Below are positions 43,684 through 51,976 of a stretch of 64,000 nucleotides of DNA, one piece after another. Position numbers and translations under genes: made by a program. The notes below the pieces were generated by a model. It was not told the DNA's origin. It saw nothing but the letters and a program-made list of their open reading frames with translations, and searched no databases. Origin of the DNA: Anaerostipes sp. (lineage in GTDB: Bacteria > Bacillota > Clostridia > Lachnospirales > Lachnospiraceae); the NCBI RefSeq assembly GCF_018381315.1, contig NZ_JAGZSD010000002.1, positions 186,001 through 250,000 on the forward strand, given 5' to 3'. Numbering within the stretch: the first letter of the stretch is position 1; each line of letters starts with the position of its first letter.

Positions 43684-44346
43684 GTGAGTAATTTCGAGAA
43701 CACGATGTTAAAAATGATGTCTGAATTGACTGTCAATATGGCAAGTATGAGTACGGATATAAGTACTTTGAAAAAAGATTTTACATCAGTGAGAGAAGAA
43801 GTCACATCAGTAAGAGAACAAGTCGAATCAGTGAGTGAAGAGGTCACATCAGTAAGAGAACAAGTCACATCAGTAAGTGAAGAAGTCGAAACAGTAAGAG
43901 AACAAGTCACATCAGTGAGTGAAGAAGTCGAAACAGTAAGAGAACAAGTCACATTAGTAAGTGAAGAAGTCGAAACAGTAAGTGAAGAAGTCACATCAGT
44001 AAGAGAACAAGTCACATCAGTAAGTGAAGAAGTCACATCAGTGAGTGAAGAAGTCATATCAGTAAGAGAACAAGTCGAATCAGTGAGTGAAGAAGTTACA
44101 TCAGTGAGTAAAGAAGTTTCGACTATAAAGAAGGATGTTGTTTTCCTAAAGGCAGATTTAAAGACAGTAAAAGACAGCATTACAAACTTAGAGATTACAC
44201 AGCAAAATGAAATACTGCCGCGTTTAAAAGAGATCGAGTCCTGTTACTTAGATACCTACAAACGTTATCAAGACGGCAGCGATGATATTGAATCTCTTAA
44301 AGTGGATGTAACGATGATTAAAAAATTTTTGGCACAGGCAAATTAA
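43684..44346 (+). CDS. Heptad-repeat coiled-coil protein
   Basis: This 220-residue protein starts at GTG 43684, 5 bases after GAGGTGAT. Residues 34-145 are sixteen uninterrupted heptads of the type TSVSEEV / TSVREQV / ETVREQV, an almost perfect coiled coil. The N-terminal 33 residues are helical and Met-rich; the C-terminal 75 continue as a helix (VVFLKADLKTVKDSITNLE) and end in a Lys-rich tail. There is no membrane span. The DNA is a 21-base tandem repeat. It may be a scaffold, spacer or secretion-free surface of a complex; no family is recognised. Confidence 0.85.
   Translation: MSNFENTMLKMMSELTVNMASMSTDISTLKKDFTSVREEVTSVREQVESVSEEVTSVREQVTSVSEEVETVREQVTSVSEEVETVREQVTLVSEEVETVSEEVTSVREQVTSVSEEVTSVSEEVISVREQVESVSEEVTSVSKEVSTIKKDVVFLKADLKTVKDSITNLEITQQNEILPRLKEIESCYLDTYKRYQDGSDDIESLKVDVTMIKKFLAQAN
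43783..44118 (+). repeat. 21-base tandem repeat (16 units) coding the heptads
   Basis: Sixteen 21-base units, each coding seven residues, differ at few positions (units of the GTAAGTGAAGAAGTC and GTAAGAGAACAAGTC types alternate). This is the pattern of recent expansion and contraction by slippage or unequal recombination. Confidence 0.9.
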
Positions 44347-44365
44347 ATTATAACAGTATATATAA

Positions 44366-44410
44366 AACCCGTGTAATGTTGATTTTAACAGGCTCACACG
44401 GGTTGTTTTT
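44366..44410 (+). terminator. Terminator after the coiled-coil gene
   Basis: AACCCGTGT (44366-44374) pairs with ACACGGGTT (44396-44404), with an inner TGTT/AACA stem, followed by GTTTTT. Confidence 0.8.
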
Positions 44411-44445
44411 ATCTTGTGCAATTGGAAGGAAAGGAAGTAAGGACC

Positions 44446-45459
44446 ATGACAAAAATAGATATTGTATCAGGTTTTTTAGGAGCAGGAAAAACAACGCTGA
44501 TCAAAAAGCTTTTAAAAGAGGCTTTGGGGCAGGAAAAGGTCGTTCTGATTGAAAATGAATTTGGAGAGATCGGCATTGACGGAGGATTTTTAAAAGAGGC
44601 GGGAATCCAGGTGACGGAAATGAATTCCGGGTGTATCTGCTGTTCTCTGGTAGGCGACTTCGGCACTGCACTGAATGAAGTCGTATCAAAATATGCCCCG
44701 GACCGCATCATTATTGAGCCTTCCGGCGTTGGAAAACTGTCTGATGTGATCAAGGCGGTGCAGAAGGAGGCAGAGAACTGCAGTCTTTCACTGAATAGTT
44801 TTGTCACCGTGGCAGATGCGAAAAAATGTAAGATGTATATGAAGAATTTTGGGGAGTTTTATAATAACCAGATCGAATATGCAGGTACTGTCATTTTAAG
44901 CAGAACAGGGAATATGCAGGAGGACAAGCTTCAAAAGGCAGCAGAGCTCATCAGGGAGCATAATCAGACAGCGGCAGTCATTACCACACCATGGGAAGAA
45001 CTTGAGGGTAAAAAAATTCTGGCTGTAATGGAAGAAGGGAATCAGCTGTCCAAAGAACTTTTTGAAGAGGAGGAAATTTGTCCGGAGTGCGGACATCATC
45101 ATGACCATGAGCACGGGCATCATCACAGTCATGACCATGAGCATGGAGATCACCATCATCACCATGCAGATGAAATATTTACAAGCTGGGGAATAGAAAC
45201 ACCGCAGAAGTTCAAAGAAGAAACATTAAAGAGGATTCTAAAAGAATTATCGGAGACGGATGCGTTTGGAACCATTCTGAGGGCAAAGGGAATCGTAGAA
45301 GGTGAAGATAAGTCATGGATGCATTTTGACCTGGTGCCCGGAGAATATGAAATCCGCCGCGGAGATGCAGATTACACCGGCAGGATCTGTGTTATAGGTG
45401 CAGATCTTGACACATTAAAGATTCAAGAACTTTTCGGGCTGAAGCAGGGAGGTGCATAA
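44446..45459 (+). CDS. CobW-family GTPase with His-rich metal-binding stretch
   Basis: This 337-residue COG0523 metallochaperone-type GTPase has Walker A GFLGAGKTTLIKKLL, the metal-binding CxCC motif in NSGCICCSLVGDF, and a GTPase core. Residues about 212-240 are a His/Asp/Glu-rich stretch with about 15 histidines, after the paired cysteines in CPECGHHHDHEHGHH. A C-terminal CobW domain follows. Such proteins deliver zinc, nickel or cobalt, often under scarcity. ATG 44446 has AAGGAAGTAAGGACC upstream. It is one base from a second CobW-like gene, so the two act together. Confidence 0.92.
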   Translation: MTKIDIVSGFLGAGKTTLIKKLLKEALGQEKVVLIENEFGEIGIDGGFLKEAGIQVTEMNSGCICCSLVGDFGTALNEVVSKYAPDRIIIEPSGVGKLSDVIKAVQKEAENCSLSLNSFVTVADAKKCKMYMKNFGEFYNNQIEYAGTVILSRTGNMQEDKLQKAAELIREHNQTAAVITTPWEELEGKKILAVMEEGNQLSKELFEEEEICPECGHHHDHEHGHHHSHDHEHGDHHHHHADEIFTSWGIETPQKFKEETLKRILKELSETDAFGTILRAKGIVEGEDKSWMHFDLVPGEYEIRRGDADYTGRICVIGADLDTLKIQELFGLKQGGA

Positions 45460-45460
45460 T

Positions 45461-46417
45461 ATGGAAATGCCGGTATATCTTATATGGGGATTTTTAGAGA
45501 GCGGGAAAACTTCCTTTATTAAAGATACTTTGAGCCAGGAGTATTTTGCAGACGGGGAACGCACAATGATTCTTTCATTTGAAGAAGGTGAGGAAGAATA
45601 CGGGAAAGATTTTCTGGAGGAAAGCAATTCCTTTGTTATAGAGGTAGACGACATAGATGAGTTCTCTCCGTCTTTTGTGGAAAACTGTGAAAAAAATTAT
45701 CATCCGGACCGTATTATGATTGAATATAACGGCATGTACCAGATTGAGGACGTTATGGATGTGATCGATGAGACAGATTTGGAACTGTATCAGATCATTG
45801 TTATGGTGGACGCATCCACTGCACAGCTGTATATGAAAAATATGCGTTCCCTGATGGTAGAAATGTTTAAGATGGCTGACATGGTTATTTTCAACCGCTG
45901 CACTGATGAGACCAATGCATCTTCCTACAGGAGAAGCATCAAAGCTGTCAACCGGAGGGCGCAGGTAGGCTTTGAACGGGCAGACGGAAAAGAATTTGAG
46001 ATGAACGAGATGCTTCCGTATGATCCGGAAGCAGAGGTTATAAAAGTGCAGGAGGAAGATTTCGGGATCTGGTATATCGACGTTTTGGAACGTCCAAATG
46101 TTTATCTGGGGAACGTTGTGGAGCTTTCCAATGTGTTTGTCAGAAGACCTCAGGGGATTCCTGCCGGACTGATTCTGCCGGGGCGTTCTGCCATGACCTG
46201 CTGTGAGGATGATATCACATTTATCGGTTTCATCTGCAAAATGCAGCATGTAAAATCCTCCACAATAAAAAAGGTCAGGGACGGTTCATGGGCCACGCTG
46301 ACTGCAAAGATCGGCATGGAGAATCATGAAGCTTACGGCGGAGAGCGCGGGCCGGTGCTGCAGGCTCTGCGCATTGAACAGGGAGTACAGCCAAAAGATA
46401 AACTGATCTACTTTTAA
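45461..46417 (+). CDS. CobW-like GTPase with DUF1980-like C-terminal domain
   Basis: This 318-residue partner of the preceding GTPase has a P-loop reading WGFLESGKTSFIKDTL, but the CxCC metal motif of the family is absent. The C-terminal 100 residues contain RSAMTCCEDDITFIGF, which resembles the conserved RxxMTCCxxD of the DUF1980/YcgQ proteins that accompany YcgR-type permeases. A fusion of a CobW-like domain to a DUF1980-like domain is inferred. No permease lies beside it here. AGGGAGGTG precedes the ATG, and a strong terminator follows. Confidence 0.8.
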   Translation: MEMPVYLIWGFLESGKTSFIKDTLSQEYFADGERTMILSFEEGEEEYGKDFLEESNSFVIEVDDIDEFSPSFVENCEKNYHPDRIMIEYNGMYQIEDVMDVIDETDLELYQIIVMVDASTAQLYMKNMRSLMVEMFKMADMVIFNRCTDETNASSYRRSIKAVNRRAQVGFERADGKEFEMNEMLPYDPEAEVIKVQEEDFGIWYIDVLERPNVYLGNVVELSNVFVRRPQGIPAGLILPGRSAMTCCEDDITFIGFICKMQHVKSSTIKKVRDGSWATLTAKIGMENHEAYGGERGPVLQALRIEQGVQPKDKLIYF

Positions 46418-46438
46418 ACAGAAACATACAGGATATGG

Positions 46439-46484
46439 AGACAAACGTTGAGGAATTGGCCTGAACGTTTGTCTTTATTTTTTT
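46439..46484 (+). terminator. Terminator after the CobW-like pair
   Basis: AGACAAACGTT (46439-46449) pairs with AACGTTTGTCT (46464-46474), followed by TTATTTTTTT. Confidence 0.85.
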
Positions 46485-46593
46485 CTGGGCAGGATGATGT
46501 CCAACACAAGGTTTTTTTGCCACAGTTCCTTTCATTTTCTTTATACTTAAAATTGTTCAAAAAGCTGAAGAGATAAAAACAGGAGGAACTGGA

Positions 46594-47502
46594 ATGAAAA
46601 GAAAAAGTGTATGGCTGCTGGTTATTATCTTTGCCGCTGTCTTATGGTCTAAAGGAGGAAATTGGTTTAAAGAGGATATGCACATCCTGGATCATATTTC
46701 AAGGGAGGCATCAAACCTCAGACAAGTATCAAACCACAAGATTTACAGTGACTTTGCAGTGCTGGCAGAGAGGAACACCGGAAAGATTTTAATCAATAAG
46801 CAGGGAGAAGAAAAGCTGTATCCGGCATCTTTAACAAAGCTTATGACGGTTTTGGTTGCCGTGGAATCAGTTTCAAATGACAACAGGGAAATTGTAATGA
46901 CAGATGATGTTTTTAATAATTTAACACAAATGCATGCTTCTATGGCAGGTTTTCTGCCTGGCGAAAAAGTAAAAATTAGAGATCTTTATTACGGTGCCAT
47001 GCTGCCGTCAGGAGCAGAGTGCTGTATCCGGCTGGCAAAGTATTTGTCAGGCAGTGAGGATAAGTTTGCTGTGCTTATGAATAAAAAAGCGAAGGAAATC
47101 GGAATGGAGCATACCAATTTTGTAAATTCAACGGGCCTTCATAATCCGGCCCATGTTACAACAGCCAGGGATCTGGAGATTCTTCTCCGCTATGCACTGA
47201 AAAATCCCAAATTCAGAAAGGTTTTTCAAACGATGCAGTACAGGACCGGAGCCACTGCAAAGCATCCGGAAGGTCTTCTTCTCCGCAGTACCCTGACCGA
47301 GTATAAAAACCAGCTGGAGCCAAAGGACGGAAGTTTCCTGGGCGGAAAGACCGGATATACAAAGGAAGCGGGACTCTGTCTGGCAAGCTGGGTGAAAATA
47401 CGGGGAAAAGAGTATATTTTGGTGACGGCAGGTGCCGGAGGAAATCATCAGACCAAGCCTTTTCATGTGCTTGACGCAGAATCTATATATCAGGAATTAT
47501 AG
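46594..47502 (+). CDS. D-alanyl-D-alanine carboxypeptidase (S11)
   Basis: This 302-residue serine-type carboxypeptidase trims peptidoglycan stem peptides outside the cell. The N-terminal hydrophobic segment (MKRKSVWLLVIIFAAVLW) is a signal or anchor. Active-site motifs are SLTK in YPASLTKLMTVLVA, SGA in LPSGAECCIRLAKYL at the place of SxN, and KTG in GGKTGYTKEAG. The C-terminal domain of full PBP5 is absent. It lies upstream of spoIIID, so a sporulation or cortex role is possible but unproven. AGGAGGAACTGGA precedes the ATG. Confidence 0.9.
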   Translation: MKRKSVWLLVIIFAAVLWSKGGNWFKEDMHILDHISREASNLRQVSNHKIYSDFAVLAERNTGKILINKQGEEKLYPASLTKLMTVLVAVESVSNDNREIVMTDDVFNNLTQMHASMAGFLPGEKVKIRDLYYGAMLPSGAECCIRLAKYLSGSEDKFAVLMNKKAKEIGMEHTNFVNSTGLHNPAHVTTARDLEILLRYALKNPKFRKVFQTMQYRTGATAKHPEGLLLRSTLTEYKNQLEPKDGSFLGGKTGYTKEAGLCLASWVKIRGKEYILVTAGAGGNHQTKPFHVLDAESIYQEL

Positions 47503-47562
47503 GAAGTCTAAACGGATATTCCTCTGCATACACTGTAAAAACAGAGAATGCAGGGGATTTTT

Positions 47563-47838
47563 ATGAAAGAGTATATTGAAGAACGCGCGGTAGAAGTCGG
47601 CAATTATATTGTAGATAAAAAAGCTACAGTCAGACAAACTGCCAAGGTGTTCGGAATCTCTAAATCTACCGTACATAAAGATGTGACAGAACGGTTGGAG
47701 AAGATCAACCAGTCCCTGGCCAGAAGAGCCAGAGAGGTATTGGATCTCAACAAATCGGAACGTCATATACGGGGCGGCTTGGCGACCCGTGGAAAATACG
47801 AGAAGATTAAAAAAGATACAAAAGCAATTCAGGGGTGA
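47563..47838 (+). CDS. spoIIID: Sporulation transcriptional regulator SpoIIID
   Basis: This 91-residue DNA-binding protein is an activator and repressor of mother-cell genes under sigma E. The helix-turn-helix reads ATVRQTAKVFGISKSTVHK, and the conserved opening is KEYIEERAVEVGNYI. The C-terminal RHIRGGLATRGKYEKIK fits SpoIIID. ATG 47563 has AGGGGAT upstream; an earlier in-frame ATG lies on that site. A perfect hairpin overlaps the last codons and stop. Confidence 0.96.
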   Translation: MKEYIEERAVEVGNYIVDKKATVRQTAKVFGISKSTVHKDVTERLEKINQSLARRAREVLDLNKSERHIRGGLATRGKYEKIKKDTKAIQG

Positions 47839-47855
47839 ATTGCTTTTGTATCTTT
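47812..47855. terminator. Perfect 20-base-pair hairpin at the spoIIID stop
   Basis: The 20 bases 47812-47831 are exactly complementary to 47836-47855, with a GGGG loop. The stop codon TGA (47836-47838) lies in the stem. It sits between convergent genes and probably serves both. Confidence 0.85.
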
Positions 47856-47860
47856 ATGGG

Positions 47861-48502
47861 TCACCGGCCGGCGTTGGCATTTCCCGCCTGGTTATGTAAC
47901 AGCTGTTCATTGTATTTCAGCAGAGAGGATATAGGTTTGGACAATGTCAGGTACTGTCTTGTATGGCACCTGAGAGAAGATGTCTTCTGAGCGTAAAGCT
48001 TCTGGGGAGAAAAGAAATCAGAGCCTTCAAACGGTGTCCTCTTAATGGAAATATCAATCACAATGTCTAAAAACCGATTCTGGTGAAAGATCTTTCTGGT
48101 GCACTCCTTTTTATAGGTTGGATGAAGCTTATTGATCGTGAACTGGAAATACAGAGAATTCATCGCCGGCTCATCACTTTCCAGCAGAAAATGATAATCA
48201 CCGTTTAATATCTTCTGTACTTCATCCTGGGTCAGAGAAAACTTCGTCTTATTGGCCACATGTCCGCTGGTCTGATTCTGTATGAAGAAAAAGTTTGTAT
48301 GATCTTCTTCGTAGATATAATAGCGGATATTGGGTTCCTTTTCCACCCCTTCAAACATCAGTACTCTTACCGGCATGCTGATCATGTACTTCTCAGGGGA
48401 TGCAGACAGCAGATATTCTTCCTGGATCTTTTCGTATTCTGCCTGGCTTATGTTCTTGTTCACTTCAGTATAAGAAAGCTTTTCTACTAATATTTTACCC
48501 AT
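47861..48502 (-). CDS. Unknown protein, possibly VTC/CYTH-like
   Basis: This 213-residue product is counted from ATG 48502, with TTGGAGTTAAT upstream; a longer frame lacks a site. It is a beta-rich protein with no signal or membrane span: KYMISMPVRVLMFEG, NIRYYIYEEDHTNFFF, then YKKECTRKIFHQNRF and LDIVIDISIKRTPFEG. The last parts vaguely resemble the VTC polyphosphate-polymerase/CYTH tunnel fold, but key paired charged residues cannot be confirmed, so this is only a suggestion. The C-terminal tail (SLLKYNEQLLHNQAGN) is unordered. Confidence 0.6.
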   Translation of the reverse strand: MGKILVEKLSYTEVNKNISQAEYEKIQEEYLLSASPEKYMISMPVRVLMFEGVEKEPNIRYYIYEEDHTNFFFIQNQTSGHVANKTKFSLTQDEVQKILNGDYHFLLESDEPAMNSLYFQFTINKLHPTYKKECTRKIFHQNRFLDIVIDISIKRTPFEGSDFFSPQKLYAQKTSSLRCHTRQYLTLSKPISSLLKYNEQLLHNQAGNANAGR

Positions 48503-48664
48503 ATTAACTCCAATACGCAGTTTTGGTTTATTGTTTCCTATCAATATACTAGTGATATTATATCAAATCGTGCCTATAAAATCATGACTTATTTCTAAAA
48601 AAAGTCTTAAATTTGCGTGGATTTTCATTGTTCCCTATGTTAAGATTACCAAAAAGGAGGAGCT

Positions 48665-49984
48665 ATGGATTTATTTGATTATGCAAGACAGAAAAACAGC
48701 AGGAAAGAAGCTCCGCTGGCCGGGAGAATGCGGCCGGAATCCCTTGATGAAGTCGTGGGACAGGAGCATATTATAGGAAAGGACAAGCTTCTTTACCGGG
48801 CAATCCAGGCTGATAAACTCAGTTCTATTATTTTTTACGGACCGCCGGGTACGGGGAAGACAACGCTGGCAAGAGTGATTGCCCATACAACCCAGGCCAA
48901 TTTTGTTCAGATGAATGCCACCACATCCGGCAAGAAAGAAATGCAGGAGGCAGTGAAGGAGGCCAAGGAAGCTCTGGGGATGTTCCAGAAGAAAACTATC
49001 CTGTTTATCGACGAGATTCACAGGTTTAATAAGGCACAGCAGGATTATCTGCTGCCTTTTGTGGAGGACGGAACGATTATTTTGATCGGTGCGACTACAG
49101 AAAATCCGTATTTTGAGGTGAATCAGGCTTTGATTTCCCGGTCCAATGTCTTTGAACTTAAGTCTCTGGAGGCGGAGGATATCAAGAAACTGCTCATAAG
49201 AGCCGTGACGGATGACGAAAAGGGCATGGGAATCTACGGGGCAAAGATTACAGATGAAGCTTTGGATTTTCTGTCGGATATGGCGGAGGGAGATGCCAGA
49301 AGTGCACTCAATGCCATTGAGCTTGGAATTCTCACTACACAGCCGGGAGAAGACGGAGCTATCGAGATCGGCATTGATGTGGCCCAGGAATGTATCCAGA
49401 AGCGGGTTATGCGGTATGACAAAGGCGGAGACAACCACTACGATATTATCTCGGCATTTATCAAAAGTATGAGAGGATCAGATCCTGATGCGGCAGTTTA
49501 TTATCTGGCCCGGATGATCGATGCAGGAGAGAGCGTTACGTTTATTGCCCGCAGAATCATGATCTGCGCATCCGAGGATGTAGGAAATGCAGATCCCCAG
49601 GCGTTGCAGGTAGCAGTGGCGGCATCCCAGGCCGTGGAACGGATCGGACTTCCGGAAGCCCGGATTATTCTGGCTCAGGCAGTGACCTATGTGGCAGGTG
49701 CGCCTAAGAGCAATGCAGCTTATATGGCTGTAGACAAAGCGCTGAACGCCGTGAGACAGAAAAAGAACGGGATGGTTCCCAACCATCTGAGAGATTCCCA
49801 CTACAAAGGGGCATCAAAACTGGGAAGAGGCATCGGGTACCAGTATGCTCATGATTACCCGGGACATTATGTAAAACAGCAGTATCTGCCGGACGAGCTT
49901 TCAGGGACAGTGTTTTATGAACCTACAGAAAATGGATATGAGAAATACATCAAAAAGTACTTAGACGGTTTAAGGGAGGAATAA
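48665..49984 (+). CDS. rarA: Replication-associated recombination protein A
   Basis: This 439-residue AAA+ ATPase (RarA/MgsA/Mgs1) acts at stalled replication forks. Walker A is YGPPGTGKTTLARVIAH, Walker B LFIDEIHRFNKAQQDYLL, sensor 1 GATTENPYFEVN, and the C-terminal oligomerisation part contains GSDPDAAVYYLARM and LRDSHYKGA. Length and motifs are standard. AAGGAGGAGCT precedes the ATG. The aldo/keto reductase follows after 3 bases. Confidence 0.96.
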   Translation: MDLFDYARQKNSRKEAPLAGRMRPESLDEVVGQEHIIGKDKLLYRAIQADKLSSIIFYGPPGTGKTTLARVIAHTTQANFVQMNATTSGKKEMQEAVKEAKEALGMFQKKTILFIDEIHRFNKAQQDYLLPFVEDGTIILIGATTENPYFEVNQALISRSNVFELKSLEAEDIKKLLIRAVTDDEKGMGIYGAKITDEALDFLSDMAEGDARSALNAIELGILTTQPGEDGAIEIGIDVAQECIQKRVMRYDKGGDNHYDIISAFIKSMRGSDPDAAVYYLARMIDAGESVTFIARRIMICASEDVGNADPQALQVAVAASQAVERIGLPEARIILAQAVTYVAGAPKSNAAYMAVDKALNAVRQKKNGMVPNHLRDSHYKGASKLGRGIGYQYAHDYPGHYVKQQYLPDELSGTVFYEPTENGYEKYIKKYLDGLREE

Positions 49985-49987
49985 ATC

Positions 49988-50854
49988 ATGGAAAATTTAC
50001 AGGACGGATACCTGCTGAGCAACGGGGTCAAGATTCCCTGTATCGGATTCGGGACATGGAAGTCCCCGGATGATACAGTCTGCGAGAGTGTAAAAATGGC
50101 CATTCAGGCAGGCTACCGTCATATTGACGGGGCAGCAGCTTACGCCAATGAGGCAGGAGTGGGAAAAGGGATCCGGGAGAGCGGGGTGCCGAGAGAAGAG
50201 CTGTTTATTACAAGCAAGCTGCCCAACGCAGATCATGGATATGAATCAGCCAAAACATCTTTTGAAAGGACTCTCAGCCAGATGGGTCTAGAATATCTGG
50301 ATCTCTATCTGATCCACTGGCCGGTTGTCATTGAACATAAAGACGATTATGAGCAGGACATATTAGACACATGGAGAGCTTTTGAAGACCTCTATAAAGC
50401 TGGTAAGATCAGAGCCATCGGTGTGAGCAATTTTATGATTGAGCATCTGGAGATTTTAAGGAAACATGCAGAGATCATGCCCATGGTCAACCAGGTGCAG
50501 CTTCACCCGCAGCATCCCCAGGAGGAAATGACAGCCTACTGTAAGGAAAACGGCATCGTGGCAGAGGCCTGGAGCCCGCTGATTCAGGGACAGGCATTTA
50601 AAAGGGAATTGTTAAAGAAGATGGCCCAAAAGTATGATCGGACCATTGCACAGATCTGCATCAGATGGATCATGCAGAAAGGGGTGGTACCGCTTCCGAA
50701 GGCGTCGAACATGGAGAGGATCAAAGGCAATGCCGATGTATTTGACTTTGAAATATCCAAGGAAGATATGGAGGAGATCGCCACACTCAGATCTTATGGC
50801 ATGATCGGGGATGAGCCAAACATCCCGAGAACAAAACAAGTCGTCGGATTTTAA
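49988..50854 (+). CDS. Aldo/keto reductase
   Basis: This 288-residue NADPH-dependent reductase of the AKR5-like group has the catalytic tetrad: Asp in HIDGAAAYANE (normally DTAxxYGNE; here DGAAAY), Tyr in the same segment, Lys in FITSKLPN and His in YLIHWPVV. GVSNFMIEHLE and PLPKASNMERIKGN bind the cofactor. The Thr of the usual DTA is Gly here. It probably reduces aldehydes or keto sugars. It forms a two-gene unit with rarA and ends at a strong terminator. Confidence 0.93.
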   Translation: MENLQDGYLLSNGVKIPCIGFGTWKSPDDTVCESVKMAIQAGYRHIDGAAAYANEAGVGKGIRESGVPREELFITSKLPNADHGYESAKTSFERTLSQMGLEYLDLYLIHWPVVIEHKDDYEQDILDTWRAFEDLYKAGKIRAIGVSNFMIEHLEILRKHAEIMPMVNQVQLHPQHPQEEMTAYCKENGIVAEAWSPLIQGQAFKRELLKKMAQKYDRTIAQICIRWIMQKGVVPLPKASNMERIKGNADVFDFEISKEDMEEIATLRSYGMIGDEPNIPRTKQVVGF

Positions 50855-50899
50855 AAGACAGAGGGTTCTTCCGGAAATTAAGAAGTACCCTCTGTCTTT
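50854..50899. terminator. Bidirectional terminator
   Basis: AAAGACAGAGGGT (50854-50866) pairs with ACCCTCTGTCTTT (50887-50899), with an inner TTCTT/AAGAA stem. The right arm overlaps the stop of the small membrane protein gene. Confidence 0.8.
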
Positions 50900-51083
50900 A
50901 TTTTTGTCCTTTTTTATAAAGGAAAATAAGCACCCACAGCAGCAGCGGATAAAAAAACATCAGTGCCAGCATGCCAAAAAATGCCCGGTTTCCGGTAAAT
51001 GCACAAAACAGAGTGAGGCCTATTACCAGAAGGATGGAAAGAATGACAAGAATGGAAAGAATTCGTTTTGTTGTCTGTTTCAT
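50898..51083 (-). CDS. Small two-span membrane protein
   Basis: This 61-residue protein has two hydrophobic segments, about 9-28 and 36-55, with a basic N-terminus (MKQTTKRI) and a Lys-rich end (LYKKGQK). It overlaps the phosphatase gene upstream by 4 bases (ATGA), with GGAAAGGATATCTCT before the start. The function is unknown; coupled translation with the phosphatase supports its reality. Confidence 0.75.
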   Translation of the reverse strand: MKQTTKRILSILVILSILLVIGLTLFCAFTGNRAFFGMLALMFFYPLLLWVLIFLYKKGQK

Positions 51084-51826
51084 AGAGATATCCTTTCCAG
51101 AGCCAGGTCTTTTAAATGATCCAGGTCAGCGGCATCAAGTCCATGCTGTATGAGATGGGATCCAAGGTCAAATTTCTCAAAACATTGAAGGAGCTGTTCT
51201 ATGGTTTCGGCGTCTGAGCGCAGCATCGGCAGCATTGCCTGATAATCGGGCAGACCAGCAGCAGCCTTGTTGATACCCTGTTCGTTGTAGGTGAAGGAAA
51301 CCTGGTAGTCTGCAATGATATCCTCTCTGGCCGCACCAAGAAGAGTTAAGAGGACAGCAGCAAGGACACCTGTCCGGTCTTTTCCCGCGGTACAGTGAAA
51401 TAAGACTCCGCCTTTTTCCAGACATTGAATGACGGTTTTTACTGCAGCTGCAAGCAGATCAGGGCTGTCAGACAGAATTTTCTGATATCCGTCAGCCAGG
51501 CTTTTTGTGAAGGCCTTGGATGCAGATTCTGCGGCATTTGAGAAATCAATCTCATCCTCCTGAAGAGGGCAGTGGAAATACTCCATAGTCTGCGGTATCT
51601 GATCTTTCATCAGAAGTGTCTCAGATTTGCTTCGAAGGTCAATAACAGAAACAATTCCGCAGTTTTCAAGCTTCGACCACTCATCCGGAGTGAGGAAAGC
51701 CAGACAGTCGCCGCGGTACAGACGGTTCCAGCGGATAAGGGAACCATCCATTGTTTCAAGTCCGCCCAAATCCCTGATATTAAATGCATGGTTTAAACAG
51801 ATTCTTTTTAATGGTATAAAATTCAA
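51080..51826 (-). CDS. Tyrosine-protein phosphatase
   Basis: This 248-residue enzyme of the Y_phosphatase3/IphP group has the P-loop HCTAGKDRTGVLAA with catalytic Cys and Arg. The N-terminal NHAFNIRDLGG and IDLRSKSE motifs are typical. The start is TTG 51826, with AGGAGGTTATCAA upstream. It is cytoplasmic by sequence. The family dephosphorylates phosphotyrosine and sometimes phosphoinositides; the target here is unknown. Confidence 0.9.
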   Translation of the reverse strand: MNFIPLKRICLNHAFNIRDLGGLETMDGSLIRWNRLYRGDCLAFLTPDEWSKLENCGIVSVIDLRSKSETLLMKDQIPQTMEYFHCPLQEDEIDFSNAAESASKAFTKSLADGYQKILSDSPDLLAAAVKTVIQCLEKGGVLFHCTAGKDRTGVLAAVLLTLLGAAREDIIADYQVSFTYNEQGINKAAAGLPDYQAMLPMLRSDAETIEQLLQCFEKFDLGSHLIQHGLDAADLDHLKDLALERISL

Positions 51827-51907
51827 TTGATAACCTCCTGCACAATATAGTTGCTGCTTCTATTTTAATGGGAAGCAGAAGAAGATACAAGAGGTGTTTT
51901 AGATTTC

Positions 51908-51976
51908 TATACCTTATCGTGCGGAGCACGCTCATCCGAAGGATATAAAATGCGGTGTGCCCTGTGGGTATGACAT
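51908..51976 (+). repeat. Interspersed palindromic repeat, copy B
   Basis: This is the counterpart of copy A at 1239-1306, inverted. TTATCGTGCGG, the ATCCGAAGGATATAAAAT core and GGTGTGC are shared. The stem around the core is less complete here. Confidence 0.75.

Noticed and set aside
43659..44180. Minus-strand ORF of 173 codons rich in Ser, Thr and Leu
   Set aside because: It is the antisense of the heptad-repeat gene; the + frame has a good start site and a real coiled-coil pattern.
47563..47838. A prophage or IS-type regulator
   Set aside because: Full-length match to SpoIIID features, beside a cell-wall enzyme gene, with no mobile genes around.
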